From positions 37,434,732 through 37,498,731 of the forward strand of contig NC_026657.2 of the NCBI RefSeq assembly GCF_000004075.3: DNA of 64,000 nucleotides, written 5' to 3'. Numbering within the stretch: the first letter of the stretch is position 1; the number at the start of each line of letters is the position of its first letter. Positions 13,596-28,136 of the stretch are shown here, piece after piece. Source of the stretch: Cucumis sativus. Taxonomy: Eukaryota > Streptophyta > Magnoliopsida > Cucurbitales > Cucurbitaceae. Below the pieces are notes generated by a model that worked only from the letters and a program-made list of their open reading frames with translations, did not search any database and was not told the DNA's origin. The position numbers and the translations under genes are program-made.

Positions 13596-15827
13596 TTCTG
13601 AATTCCTTGGACTCAATTCCTTTGCTTCTGAGAGCTCCGAATCAGAAAGAAAAAGAAAGTCAGTCTCAGTCCTAATTCCTAAAGAAAACACTTGAGGCTG
13701 TGGTTTGTTTCAAAGCTACAAAGCTTCACCACGCATTCCAGGATTTTGGATATCCGTTACTGGCTGCCTCTGCTCTACTACAGACCCACCACTCATCCAA
13801 CTGCCCGTCGTCGTCATCATCATAAAAAAAAAAAAAAGAAGCTGTTTTGGGCCTTCCTTTCTCAGCGAATGTAGCCCGAAAGCCCAGTTAGGATTCCAAT
13901 GGCCCAAGTTCTATAAGGCCAAGTATGTGGGAGTACTCACTACTCATGACTAGAGAAAATGAAAGGGTGATTGCAACAAGTATAGCATTTTTGGGACTAT
14001 AACAACACTTTAAGAATTGCAAACAACAAAATCTATTAGCAATGGACTCAGTTGTGAATAGACTCTTATTGGTGTAAACTATCATTAATTTTCTCACCTT
14101 AGCCATAAGGTCTAAAGCTTATCTAAATTTTGTTATATTTGGAAAATTGTTTTGCATCATTTTATATCGGCAAATACTATATACGTGGCCTTTATTAATA
14201 TTTGCAGCTGTCCTAAAATGAAAATGACAAAGCAACGACCAAAAGATGATATAATTAGCGGGCACATGTGTGAGAAGAGAAGAACTTGTTGCCCACTGCA
14301 CAGCTTCACAAAAACGTAAAATTCAAGTCTCATGGAGCCCTATCCAAAACCACTTTTAACACATCCTATCCTCAAGGTAAGGCCCCCACTCCCTTTTTTT
14401 TTCCCTTTTCCAATTGCACCACACTCTTCTCTTCATTAACCTTTAACTTTCTTATGAATTACACAAACACACAATTCAAAAGCTAAATGCCATTTGTAGA
14501 CAGAAAATAGAAAAGCAATCTCGAGAGTCCAACTATATGTAATGTAAGTATGTTTGTTAAATGAAAGCTTTGAATGCAAGTTTAAGTTTTGAGAGTTGCT
14601 GCTTCCTTTAATTTAATTCCATTGGGCCCAGACATTACTCTCTTATAATTTCATACCAAAGTCTAGTTATTTGATGGTACCTAGCTCATTAATAGACACC
14701 ACACCGTTATATGCGAGAGTAGAAGAATAAAGTATAGAAATGTGCCTTAAAATTTCCAGGGATTCTGAGTTTGATTGAATGAAAGTGTTTGTGAGTAATT
14801 GGAAAAGAGAGGAAAGGGCGAGGGAGGTCATATGTTTATATGGCCCAATTTGAAGAGAGTAAGGCCCTACAAAATCCTACGTAGAAAAAGAAAAACATGG
14901 GCCCATAGAAAAAGCCTCCATGTCACGTGCCCTCTTCTAAGCATCGGATCTTGTGAAGATGGTTAGATTCTTTATTTTGTTTCAAGTCATGGGACATACA
15001 ATATTTTCCCATAGCTCTCTGCAGTTGGGAGCAACGGAAAAGTTGAAAAAAATATTGTCTTTTTCCTGGGCCCCTAAATGTTAATTATTTAAAATTAGAG
15101 GGGTCCGAACTTGGAAGTATTATTTTATTTGGATTCCATTATTAATATTGACCTTCTCTGGGGACGTTGAGTGATATTATTAAAACATTCTATCTCTCCA
15201 TTGCGTTACGTTATCCAATATATCCAATATATCCAATATCATATCTGCATATACTTTTTTTCTTTTTTATTTAACACTCAATAATTCTCTAATCCGATTC
15301 TTCATTTTGCTCAGAAACAGTGAGTGATTCCTTCACCCTGCAGGGTCACATTCACAATGTCGGTGCAAACAGTGTTCTATTATTTCACTACTTCTTACCA
15401 ATTTACGTAATAAAATCTCAGTTTAGGGTATATTTGTGAAAACGGTGTCTGAACGGTAAAGTTTTTATTGAGGTTGACGCTTGCTACATCACAAGCGGGT
15501 GAGAGGATAGTTATCATACCAAATCGTTTTCCATAAAGTAAAGAGACTAAAGAGGAAATAAATAAATAGAAAAGGGAACATACGCTCCGGTTCCGTGATA
15601 CTGGAGAAGGGGTATTAAGAGAGCCGTTTGATTCGAATTGGACGGTGATTAAGAGATGAAGTTAATACCATTATTGTCCTTGATTTCACAGATTCCAAGG
15701 TGTCCGTCTATTTTAATACGGATTTTTATGGAACTTAAAAAACGGGGTTCATTTAGCGAAATGAACTTCACCAAGCCAAATCCTCAATTGGTTTAAGGAT
15801 TTCAAACGCCTTCATTTTGACTGCACA

Positions 15828-15862
<35 letters not shown>

Positions 15863-16054
15863 GCCTCTCCATCTTTATCTCCATCTTCCTCTGCTTCTCC
15901 AACGGTCCGCCGAGGCATTTTGGCGGCGCCGATCGCCGATTTCTCTCGATCTTCTACTCTCAGTTTACGATTCTCCTCTTTCGCCTGCTTCCGACTCAAC
16001 TTTTCCCGCTTTTGATTCTCCTTCTCTTCGTTGATTCCTTGATTTTGTCTCAAG
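13596..16054. other. Intergenic region between LQY1 and the HVA22-like gene, including the HVA22-like leader exon
   Basis: The two genes are transcribed divergently, so both promoters lie here. From 13596 to about 15800 I see no coding signal; near 15209-15240 the motif ATATCCAAT repeats three times. From about 15800 to 16054 the plus strand is pyrimidine-rich and ends in a donor (CAAG|GTAATA), which I read as the non-coding first exon of the HVA22-like gene. Its intron runs to an acceptor near 16924. Confidence 0.55.
15830..15859 (+). repeat. (TC)n microsatellite in the HVA22-like 5' leader
   Basis: About 15 uninterrupted TC units in the presumed 5' untranslated exon. Pyrimidine tracts are common in plant leaders and can affect expression; this copy would be length-variable. 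Confidence 0.9.
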
Positions 16055-16933
16055 GTAATAATTATTAGGTACTTATATTTGTCTCTCGCATTTCCTTTCT
16101 TCAACCTAAGCCTTTGTTGTGTTTTTCTTTATTTCTGGCATTCAGTGGTATTTAGTCTTCAGATTGCTCGGTTGAGATGCTTCATGTTTTGTGTATTAGA
16201 TCTCTCTCACTATCTTATTCTTGTTTTTCTCGGTCTTGCTGGTCTTAGGCTGATAATGTTTGGAGATTTTACTTTATTTTTTGGAATTTGGATACGGTTT
16301 CTTTGTGGTTGTTTGGCAGATGCTCCTGACGTTTTGTTATTCCCTAAATTTGAAGTTGTTTCGAGTTCTTTTCTCTTGGAGTTTTTTGTTCGATCGCCGT
16401 TGATGAAATTAAGTTGCGATTTCATTATGTGGAAGGCTAGAATCGCTCCATTTGGTTTGTAGTAGCCTGATAATGGCCAAGGAATACAACATTTTACGCA
16501 TTGTATTGGCCAATTTATCTTCTCATTTTTTGCTTTATAGTTTCTTTTGATTGCTTATTCACAATTTTAGCCTGTTTCTGTGATACGAGAAATGTGGTTA
16601 AAAACTGTGTGGCGCAGTAATGTGTCTAGTACTGTTACGAATTTCTGATTGAGGAAAGTTGTGGTACTGTCTATCTTTTTTTTTCTTTGTGCTATTTCTT
16701 GCAATTCGGTTAAGTTGATTGTTTAGAAGAGTGAGAACATACATTAACTGTTCCTTTTGCATCAAACAGCAATTATTATGTAACTCTTCAATTTTTTTAT
16801 TCCTTGTTACTCGTTGTGATCTCCTACTTCTTATAAGAATAAACGATTTTCTCATTGTTAGCTTCATTGATATCTATCTATGGCGTTTTTAATTTAACCA
16901 TAACTGATCTCTAAATTTTGTTAGGCATTCAAG

Positions 16934-18809
16934 ATGATTGGCTCCTTTCTTACCAGAGGACTTGTGTAAGTCCATTTGATAATTTGCTTGTGTCATTATA
17001 AAATAGAAACTATCCATGCGTGTTAATAAATAATTTTTCAATCTGTTGACAGGATGATTTTTGGCTATGCTTATCCTGCTTATGAGTGCTACAAAACTGT
17101 TGAAATGAATAAGCCAGAGATAGAGCAACTTCGCTTTTGGTGCCAATACTGGTACATGATAGAATTTCTTTTGCGCCAATTGTCTACAATTTGGACTTGA
17201 GCATCTAGGTTTATTGGCTTTCCTTTTGGTTTCAGGATATTAGTGGCTGTTTTGACAGTTTGTGAGAGGATTGGAGATGCATTCATTTCATGGTAGGGGT
17301 TTGATGTAGATGATGTTGTTAGGATGCCTTTGTTTTTTCCATTTTAGAACCTTTGGTCTGGAATTCAGTTCAATCCTTATAGTTAGCTGCTCTTTACTTT
17401 TGAATTGTGAATTGTTAATATTATTATTATTCTTCATTTGTGCAGGGTTCCTATGTATAGTGAAGCTAAACTGGCATTCTTTATATATCTCTGGTACCCT
17501 AAAACAAAGGTAGGGAATCAGAATCTTGAACACTGGGTTTTCTCTTTCTTCCCCTCCCTACTGGACTACCTTTATAAAACCACGCATTTTCTCTCTAATA
17601 ACTTCTCATTTGTCAGGGAACAACATATGTGTATGATTCCTTTTTTAGACCATATGTAGCAAAGCATGAAACAGATATTGACCGAAATTTGTTGGAACTA
17701 AGGACGAGAGCTGGTGATATTGCTGTTATCTACTGGCAGAGAGCTGCAAGCTATGGTCAAACAAGGATATACGAGATCTTGCAGTACGTTGCTGCACAAT
17801 CAACAGCAAGGCCTCGCCAGTCTCAGGTATAGTCTTGTAGATAAGTTCAGTTGAGTCGGGATTGTCTTAATGTTCTTCATCTCTTGGTTTTGAAATGGTA
17901 TTTACATCAAGTGGCGTGGAAATAGTTATACTGCAAATGCAATGCTGTTGTGTGTTATTTTAACCATTGCTGTTGTATGCATTTGAAGTTTCGCGTAGAC
18001 CTGGGATTTGCCAACGTGTAATGATTTCTCTCCTTTTGTTCTCAGATTCTGAAATGTGCAAATGATTTTTCAGCAATTCATGCCTACTCCACTTTGACTC
18101 GATATTTTTCTTTTTCTTTGGAATCTAGTGGAGAAGGAGTTCAAGTATCACTTTCGTTGCATGCATATCTGACATTTGTTTATACAGTGCATGTGGCTGA
18201 TTTTTTTTTTTAAAATACATTATAAACTGATCGTGGCATTTATGGCACTTATCTCCGACTTATTTCCATAAACCTGCACAGCGACAGCAAGGGTCAAGAG
18301 TTCCAGCAGACAACGTTGCACCAAAACGCCCGGCAAGCACTGCAAATCAAGTGCGAATTGAACCGACACCATCTCCATCATCAAGCCAACAACAAAAAGA
18401 TGTAGCTGAAGAGACGGGTGCATCACAAGTTTCAAAACTAAAATCCACATTTGAAGTTCCCAATACTCAGAAAGTGCTGAAACCAACAACCGTAGTCGAG
18501 GTTTCTAATATTCCAAAAGGTCTGAAACCATCAACTTCACTCGAACCTCCTAATACTCCAAAAGGGTTAAAACCATCAACCTCAATGGAAGTTTTGAATG
18601 CTCAAAAAGCAGTTGCTGCAGCATCTGAACAAGCCAGCAGCAGCCACACTTCACCATCCGAAGTGGAGCCAATGGCCATCGAATCAGTGCCACCACCTCC
18701 AGTGATTGAGAATGAAAATCCTCCACCAAAAGACACCATCATGGAAGAACCCACAAAAGTAACTCGAAGATTGAGAAAGACTCGTTCGGGCGCTGCTGCT
18801 AACCGTTGA
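16934..18809 (+). CDS. HVA22-like protein (TB2/DP1/HVA22 family)
   Basis: ER membrane protein of the TB2/DP1/HVA22 (REEP/Yop1p) family. These proteins shape tubular ER; barley HVA22 is induced by abscisic acid and stress. Exons 16934-16965, 17053-17151, 17236-17292, 17446-17509, 17617-17826 and 18282-18809 join in frame to 329 residues. The N-terminal domain has paired hydrophobic hairpins with the family signatures YPAYECYKTVE, FWCQYW and LWYPKTKGTTYVYDSFFRP. The C-terminal half (about 155-329) is low-complexity, Pro/Ser/Thr-rich, with a 15-residue tandem repeat at 212-265 and a basic end (TRRLRKTRSG). This long tail marks the large HVA22 members (Arabidopsis HVA22G/H type) rather than the short ABA-induced ones. 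Start: the first ATG after a 5' UTR intron (about 16055-16924). Member assignment is by memory. Confidence 0.93.
18453..18614 (+). repeat. 45 bp coding minisatellite in the HVA22-like tail
   Basis: Three full 15-codon units plus a partial fourth: EVPNTQKVLKPTTVV, EVSNIPKGLKPSTSL, EPPNTPKGLKPSTSM, EVLNAQKAV. The units stay in frame, so copy-number change would only alter tail length. Confidence 0.85.
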
Positions 18810-19467
18810 AAAGGAGGTGCAGTGTTTCTAAATCTCAATTCCTTTCTTTAGCCCTTAGAACAACAATAGTAGATGGAACAATGATCAGTGCTGAATTGCT
18901 GATCCTAGCATGGCATTCATGTAAATTTGTTGTTTTTATTTCCAGTTTATTTTTTGGACCGTAGCCGATGGTCGGGTGGTACATCCAGCGGTTGTCAAAA
19001 TTTCATATCATTACAATGTTGGTTTAAATGTATACTTTGTATCTATCGGTTGGATAAATTTTTGATATAGCTGAATTCAGGTCTCTCTTTAAAAGTGTGC
19101 TTTTTGCACAAAAATCTTTCCTTAGAAGTGAGATCTTCAAGAACTCTGTTCAACCATTTAATTGAATTCTAAGACTATGTTTGGGGGTTGAGTTGAATAT
19201 AAAAGATTGAACTTCTTCACAAATGTGCAAAAGGAGAGAAAAAGATTAAGCAAATTTGTACGGCAAAGTTGAGTTTTAATGGTGGTGTTGAATTTGTTGG
19301 ATTAGACATTTCCTAATTGTTTTCATTTTATCACCATAGAAGTGGTTTGTAAGTAACTATCGCCAATAAATTAATGAACAGGAGAATTGTTATGTTAGCC
19401 TATTTTAAAATTAAAAAAAGGAAAGAAAAGAAAAGAAAGTTAACAATATAATTAATGAGGTTGTTGT

Positions 19468-19613
19468 TGGGCAAATGGTCCATTAGAGAGTGGGATATGT
19501 TACCCCATTCCTATGTTATAAAAGGAAAGGAGTGGGACAACTTAAGAAAACCCTTTTGGGATTAATACCACTTTCCTAATCACATCCCAATGGTCACTTT
19601 TGCCCAAAATTTG
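19468..19613. mobile_element. Possible MITE-like element
   Basis: The left end reads TTGGGCAAATGGTCCAT and the right end, reverse-complemented, reads TTGGGCAAAAGTGACCAT. The interior has a second short inverted pair (CCCCATTCCT / AGGAGTGGG). Size and imperfect terminal inverted repeats suggest a degraded non-autonomous DNA transposon. A target-site duplication was not identified. Confidence 0.3.
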
Positions 19614-20523
19614 GACTTTGTTGCTTGCTGCTGAGATTTTGTTATTTATCTTTTAATTTTCAATTGGAAAATTTTAATGGGTTTGAACGTTAGGTGAGGT
19701 TTAATATAGACTTTCCAGCAACTGCTCTGCTAATCAATCATTGACAATTTTACACTCTAAAATGTAAGTTTAATATTTAAGGAAGTATTTGAGGTAATGA
19801 GTGAGTTATTATAGTATGAGGTTTTTGTAGTTTGATTAGAATAGTTTGTATTTGAATTGTAGATTATTTTGGTTTGGATTATTGATGTGTAGACTATTTT
19901 AGTTTGGTAAGAAAATAGTAAATGTTGTAGCAAAGAAAAACAAATATGATTGTCAAATAGTAAATATAGCAAATTAGAAGTTTTGAAATAGTGTTTACTG
20001 TAGCTAATTTAAAGAATTTTAAATAGTATTTACTAGCATGAGATGATTATTATAGTCGTATATAGTCTTTGTCCCAAATGGTTCCTAAATCTTTGTTGTG
20101 TCAAGTTGTTGAGGCTAGAAAAAGATTAAGTAACTACAATCTTGTAAATAGGTTTTAACATTTTGATTGAATTTTAGAAGGCTAAGAACATAGTATTTAT
20201 AATCTAATGTTAAAAAACTAAAATATATGGTCACGTTTAGTAAGTATTTGTTTTCTAAAATTAAGTCTATAGACATTACTCACACCTCCAAAATCTTCAG
20301 TTAAAATTCAATCATTTCCTTAAAAAAAAAGATGTAAATTATTATAAAAATGAAGAACAGAATGATTGTCAAACTTAACCTAAAATAGTTGTTAAATAAA
20401 GCTTGATTGCTTATGTATAAATGGCAGTGAGTCTTAATCGCAAGAGGGAATTGATTCCCTGACCATGTTTACTACATATTGGTGCACTCTTTTAAGAAAA
20501 AAAAAGTCATTTTGATCCGCCCG

Positions 20524-20842
20524 AGTTTCGAAAATGTACATTTTTAGTCTATAGGTTTATAAGAATAGATTCATTTGGTCCATAAATTTTCAAAATATAC
20601 TTTTTTTAATTCTTAAATTTAAAAAATAGGTCTAGAAAGTTTCTTAATTTTATTTTAAAAATTTATATGACATCTTTAAATAGAAGAATAATTTCTAAAA
20701 ATTATATACTCTTTAAAACCATTTTTCTTAGTTAATATCATATAATTATTTAAAAAGGAACAACCAAAAATATATTTTAAGAACAGAACAAAAATGTACA
20801 TTTTGAAACTCAAAAATCAAATAGACCTATTTTTATAAATTT
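20524..20842. repeat. Inverted repeat blocks of an old dispersed element
   Basis: GTTTCGAAAATGTACATTTTT at 20524 recurs inverted at 20789-20808, and AAATTTAAAAAATAGGTCTA near 20618 recurs inverted at 20818-20842. The block order is not a clean hairpin, so this is a rearranged relic rather than an intact element. Confidence 0.4.
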
Positions 20843-23800
20843 AGGATATTTTTTAAAATTTAGAGATCGAGCTTATATATTTGTTAAATCTTGTAGACTT
20901 AAAAAGTTAATATTTCTAACAAAGAATATATGTCTTGTTTACTTGGTAGAAAAACCAAAAGAAAGGAAAAATAAATGAGTGTCATGATGCCGTTTTTATA
21001 ATTCTAATTAATTAAAACATGGTTAACTAAACAAAAAGATAAACAAGAGAAGTTATTACAAAAGATGGTGTCTCTTCTACATAATTGGATTAGTGACTCT
21101 TCCCTCGACAATTGAATTATGTTCGTCATAGTCAAATATATTTTATAAACCACGAGTAAACAATAACAAACATTAAAAGGAGGAAGAAGAAGAAAAACAT
21201 GGCCTAAACACAACAAAGCTTGAAAGGAGGGGAAGGAATAATGTGCCTTCAATTTATTATGATTAGTATGATTAAAAGTTGTCACAAAATTGAATATAGT
21301 TTAATATCATTTTCAATTTCACGTGTAATTCCCTTTAAAACAATTATTATATAATGCTTTTTTTCGTTTGAATTATATTCTTTTGCACTATATTTGACAG
21401 TAAAAGTTTTGCTTTTTCATTGTTTTCAAGCAATATTGCAATTTACACTTTAGAGTTTAGAGTGTTGTTTTTCATTCAAGAAATCATTCCAAATCATTTT
21501 TTTCATCATATCCCGTGAATTATAAAATATATATTTCACATATAATTTATAGGATTTAAAGAAATATGATATTAGAATTAATCCTTTAATTAAAATCTGT
21601 ATGTTTTAATTAGTAGTGGAATTATTCTTTTTGTTATTCATACCAACTTTCCTTTGAAAAATATATACTTTTTTTTTTACCTTTGTTAATTTAATATGAG
21701 AACATGTAAAAGAATTGAGGTTGATGTCTATATTTAGTTTTTTTAAAAAAAAATGTTAACCTTTAAATATGGATATGAATGAGACATCATTTAACTACTT
21801 CACATAAAAATATTTGATTAGTTGTTGACAAATAATTTGAAATTAACAACTGTTGAAGTATTAAAATATTCTAAAAAGCCTTTAAATCAATTTCTTCGTA
21901 TCTATCATTTCCTTTCATATCCTCCTAGTTGATGCCAACCAACACCATTTCAATTTTTTGTTTGGGTTTTTCAATCCTTTAGTTAGATGTTCAAATAAAT
22001 TTTGGTCATGAAATAGTACAAATTTTTATAAATATAGCCGCGACCAAATCTGTTCTTATGTCTGACTAACTACTTTTTATTCGATTGGTTATGATCAATC
22101 AATTAGGTTTTTTTATTAGTAGTGATCATCCTTATTTGATAGGAGTAGACAAACTTGCTCTTGGAAATTTGTAGTAAATAATTACAAAATTCTCAAAAGA
22201 AAGAAAGAAAAAAAAAAACTAAGAAGAAGAGAAAGAACAAACACCTTAACGAATCACAAAATATGTCAAATTTAGGTACTAAAATTTTGTATGTGAATGA
22301 AATGCGTTAGAAAAGTTCCAAAATAGTATTGATCAAAATCTGGAGGATTGACTTTTTCGTTCTTCGATAAAACATTAATTTATTATCTAACTTTTAATTA
22401 AAAATTAATTTTTTTTAAAGCTGAGACTAAAATATTTTTGAAAGTTTAGTTAAAAATATAATATTATATAACAAAGTTTAAAAACCTAAATTTCTCATAA
22501 GTAAACGGAAGTAAGGTATAAAAAGTGAATATGGGTATGATGAATGTAATGGAAGGCCCAAGAATGTTAGATATGATGGGTCATAATCTGCTTTTAAAAT
22601 AAGCCCAAACCCAAACCACTTCCACTTTCCTCAATTATCATCTCACTTCCTTCTTCGCCTTCTTACCACCACCCTCTTGGTAAACCCTGTTTTTCTTTTT
22701 ACTTTCACAAAGTGCATATTATAGAAAAAGTGATATTATTTTAAACTTAAAAAAAAAAAAGTTTTCTCAATTTCACCACCATTAGTTCTTGTTGGAGTAG
22801 AATTAGATCTAAATATTTGGGTTGTAATTGAATTTTATGCATACTTATTAATTAAATTAGATATAATATTAAATGTTATGCTAATGGGTTGCACATTTTT
22901 CGAATTATATATCTATATGGCTAAAAATAAAAATATGGTTTCACACGTGTCTTCAATTAATTTGATTACATGTGACATACATATATAATACAACAATCTT
23001 CAAATTTTGAAACTCCTTCAAGTTTAAAAATATCACTTTGGTTTAATTTTTTTAATTTCAGTTTGTGAGAGGTTTGAATAACACAAATCAGTTTATTAGT
23101 CCTAAATTCTTTTCTAAAAAAAGCATACCATCAAATCCTCAACATTTACAAGACATTTCAATTTAGTACATTTTAAATCTTTCAAGTACTCGACTAAAAT
23201 TGGAACCTTAATGACATTGAAATCATAAACAATAAATTTTAAGAAAGAAAATTCACTTCCAAGTTGCTTTCATAAAAAAGGAGAAAAAAATCCTCTAAAT
23301 TTGTTAAGAGAATGTATACATATATATGTATTGGTATTGGTACTTGAAATAAATGACACTCTTTATTTCTCAAATTTTTTTGAAAAAATGACACTCATTA
23401 ATTACGATAATTAATAAGATATATTATAAAGATGCACTGTACTAATTAATAGATAAATAATAGTTGATGGGGACAAATAAAATAAATAATGATCTGTTAA
23501 GTCATAAAGAATATATTAGTAAATATAAAAAGGTTTTGTTGGGATGAATAAATATAAATTATTATACCCATTAAGATGATGTCGAATGTGGAGATTATTG
23601 TTTAGGGTTTAGTTTGATTTAATTAATATAATGTATGGAGTAGATTAATGTCTGGTCTCCAAGGTTGAAGAAGACAATGCAGAACACCATACCTTTTAGC
23701 ATTTTATAATTAATTTGGTTGCCCAAATCCATGGCTCTTGATCTCTAGCTAACCACTCCTCAAAATAATTAATTAAACTAAACCCCCCTTAATCTCTTTC

Positions 23801-26800
23801 ATTATTTTATTTTCCCACAAATATGAGTTGGATGGCTTTTCTTTGTTCTTAGATGTGTTTTACTTCACAATTTTAACAAATTTGACTTGCTTTAGTCTAT
23901 CTTGTGTTGAAAGTTTGCATTTATGTAATAAATTATAACTAATGACCAAGTAAAATATATTGACTTAACATGTCAGCGTATAATTGGTGACTAAAATAAC
24001 TTGAGAAATTATAAGTTTGAATTCTCTTCACATATATACACATATTATAATGTCTATGAAAAGAACTAATTAAAAATAAAAATTGAGGGGTAGAATATCT
24101 CAAAATCCAAGGTATATGTATAGTTTATGAAATCAATAAATTTATGTTTGGAGTAACAAAATGTGGGTTAGACTTGCGAGAGCCCGTGTGGATCTCGAGT
24201 CTTTTGTAATTAAGACTTCTTCTTTTTCAAATGGCCTATTTTCCTTAATAATAATAATAATAAAAAGTAACTTCTTCCATCATTTTTTTAATTTAATTAA
24301 ATAAGAAGAAAGAGTCGTACACTTTATATCCGCTAGAGATAATCATTAGTTGGTTGGAGTTGATTTCTCAACCAAATTTGGTCACTGAATCTGGTCAATT
24401 TAATCAATATTCGAATTGACATCGACTGAGGAATAAAAATTTTCTCAAATTGACAACCACTAACCTCTCTTGTTATCCAATCGACTAATTTTGGTTCGGT
24501 CAATTTGCTTGGTTTTTCGGTCTATCATATTCACCTCTATACTATTCGCTACTATTTGTTTAATTTATAAAATACTTAATTGCACCATCTCTACTAAAAT
24601 TTATTTGCATACACTGAGCACTCCGATCACGATTTATTGTCATGTGACAAATTCTTTTATTTTTTAAAAAAATATTTAAAGCAAATTTCTTCACTATTGT
24701 TAAGATAGATTAAGAAAAACATAGGTGGATTCAAAATGTAGTCAAATATTGCTTTTAAATTTATATGTTAGCTTAGGTAAAGGGAAGAATGTATATAAAA
24801 AGTGTCTTAAATGAGACTAATTTATGAGGAGGGTGTGACATCTAATTTAATTTTAATTGAAGGTTGACTATATTTACATCCAAATAAATTCCACTTTTGA
24901 ATGATTAATTAATGGTATAAATTAAATAACAATAGTTAATCTAGTGGCTGACTTACTCCATTTAATTTTGCCTTCACATGGAATATTTATGGTTAGTTTT
25001 AGAATAATAGAGACCTCCTTCAAATATCTACTAGAAAATATAAAATTGCATACGGTCAATATAAATTTGTACTGATATATAGTATTACCATTTCAAATTA
25101 AACACAAAAAATTAAAGATTTTAAATCTTTAACCTCGTTATAGAACGAGGTTAAAAAATGTAATTTAGAGTTTCATTATTCCATAATCATGTGAGTTAAT
25201 TACCTCATAAAATCTAAAGTAGAAAAAAAGGGTTTCATCCTTGTAAGTGCTTTTAAGAATGAGAAAAGGCATTTATCTCAAATATAAATGGAAAGGAAAA
25301 GATTGAAAGTAGAAACTTTTAAACAAAAAGACTGTGATATTGGAATTAATAAAATAAAGGTTAAATTACCTTAAATTTTGGTTCTTACTCTATTAAATCT
25401 GAACTTTAGTCTAAATATTACCATTTATTTACAATAGACCTAATCTATCTATAACATGGTAGACAAATATAGTTTACTATATTTTGAGAAGTTTTATTAT
25501 TTAAAATAATTTAGAATATATAAATGAGATTTGACAAAAGAAAGAAAGAAGAAAAGTAAATAGGAAAAAGAGATGCATGGTTGAGCGTGGAAATTGAATG
25601 AGTACCAAAGCTGCACGAACTTTGATTTCAGCAGAGGAAGAGTCGTCCACATAACAAAAAAGAGGTAAGGGAAAAGAGAGCATTATACTATATTATATCA
25701 TAGCTATTGAGTATATGAAGAATTTTGAATAAAACCAAAGTGCATGGCGACAATATTTGGCTCTTTCTTTCATGATCCTTCCCCAACCCATCTGGTCCGA
25801 CCAACCCATTTTTCTTTCATTTATACATTAACACAACCTCCCTCCCTCATACCCCACTTCCCCTCTCCAAAACATTATTCTTTTCTACCAATTTGAACTA
25901 CCAGTTTCTCTAATTATAACCATTCTATTTCTTACTGCATGGGACTATCCAACTATGTTGTTTGTTAGTACGACCCCATCTACTACTCATCTTGATGTCG
26001 CACTCAATAAATTAAACTAATATGAAATTTTTTATAATATTGTACTACTTAACATTTTTCTTTGTGTTTTATTTCTAATTTGACTTGTATTATATAATTT
26101 AAAACTATGTGAATTCATTAAGACCAGTTTACCAATTTATAATTAAAATTAGGATTATTTTTTGAATAAGTAAATTTACTTGAAATTACAAATTTTCACA
26201 TTTATTGTTTTCATTATTATTTGACTCCAACGACAATAAATTAGTAACGTATTATTAGAAAAGTATCTAATAATTTTAAAATTAAAAGTAATAGCACTCT
26301 TTATTCTTCTGTCAAATTGTGTATATTGATACAGATTTGAAAGCAGACGTTACAATTCCTTTTGATAGGTAAATAGAGCACACTATCCATATTATCTCAT
26401 CAATGGATTACAGTTCACTATACATGAATGCAACTTTAAATTATTAGAAATGAACAAAAGTAAACTCATATGGGAGTTTGAGGTTAATAGAAAAAATTTA
26501 CCGTTTCTTAGCAGCCACTTCTCTATCAGACTCCACTGTCTATTGGGTAGAAGATAAGAATAATGTTTAAGAAACCAAAAACAGAGCAAAATGTTGTTTT
26601 CTTTTTGTTATGTGTTTGGCCTTATTCACTTCAGCTTTTACTACTCCTTGGAATCTGCAAACCATCTCCATCTCTATACCCTCATTCTATATTTTATATA
26701 ATCAATACATTTGACCTTTTTGGTTTCTTCACTTAACACCCAGTTAACCTAATTTCATTTGCCCATACCCCCTCTTTACATCCTTTTTTTTTTTTTATTC

Positions 26801-28114
26801 ATTTTCTATATTTTCAAATTAGGGTAACCCTTTCCAACTCAACCCTTCCCGATTGAAATGAAAACGGAATGGATGATACAAAATATTGATTTAGATGTGA
26901 AAATGAAATGAAATTTAATACCATGCTTCTCCATACATGAATTTAATATTTCCAACTCCACTAAATTGTCTATAACTATCTATGACGTCACAGTAAAAGG
27001 TGCAGTCTCCAATGGAATTTATTGAATCTGAGTGAAGTGTTAGTAAAGTTGTATATTTAACCATCCATCATACTGTCCATTTAATTACCCCATATATACT
27101 TTACCTTAATTTATTTTACTTTTTATATTCAAGAAGTTTCTAATAAATATTTAAATTTTCAACTTTAAGTTTTAATAAAGTTTTCTTATTTCAACGTTAT
27201 ATATATAAAACAAGTATCTAGGAAAGATGTACACCTTTGGGCCGATTATCAAGACAATTATTTATTGAAATGTAATACTTCGAGATGTATCTATTTTGAT
27301 GCATTTTTTTTTCTCTGGTCACCAAGTAAGAAATTAAAATATTTTAAAATAAAATTTGTTACATCACCAAAATTTGATCAAACATAATTCAGTAGAATGT
27401 ACAAAAATGAATGATTTTCCTCTACCAAATAAAAAATAATTAAGATTTGTCTAATCTAACATCCTCAAACAATGAAAACAAACATGACACTATTATTTAT
27501 TTTACACGTAATAACAAGTGATTAATGTTAGAGACTTGGCCTCTAAATGTGAAGAGTGAGTAGTCTTCCCTCGTTTAGTTAAAATAACACATTTCATATA
27601 TTGCTTAAGACATCCGAATCACAAACTAAATACTATAATAGTGGAGGAAGATCCTCTCAAAATAACTCTTAACCAAATCCAATGAGAAGCATATGAAGGT
27701 TCGCAACATCATCTAACTAAAACAAGATTCGAATAAAAAGATTATGATAATAGAATCTATGTTACTACATTTTTAAATTGCAAAAATATAAATTTAAATG
27801 TGAATAAGTTGTTTTTGTAGTTGTATGATAACCATTTGATTATTAATTAATTACCTGTCTAAAAAAATTTATTAAACGATTTTCTTCAAAATAATTTTGT
27901 GATATGATGAAAATTTGAGAAACAAGATAAAAAGTTAAATTTATTAAAGTAAATATATATATAAAAAAAGAAAGTTTCACATTTATATATTATTTAAAAA
28001 ATAACCATCACATAATCAATACATTTTAAATCTAGAACTTAGGGAAAAGAAAAGAAAAAAAGGATAAATAGCAAAGGAGAGGACAGTATCCAAAAGTGGG
28101 AGAGAGAGAGGTGG

Positions 28115-28136
28115 TAATAATAATAATAATAATAAT
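28115..28136 (+). repeat. (TAA)n microsatellite upstream of the C2H2 gene
   Basis: About seven uninterrupted TAA units, some 180 bp upstream of the C2H2 start codon, in the promoter or leader. Confidence 0.85.

Noticed and set aside
16079..16462. 127-codon plus-strand open frame
   Set aside because: Falls in the 5' UTR intron of the HVA22-like gene, T-rich and hydrophobic by composition only.
24470..24667. 65-codon plus-strand open frame
   Set aside because: Hydrophobic by AT composition, no neighbouring exon or conserved motif.
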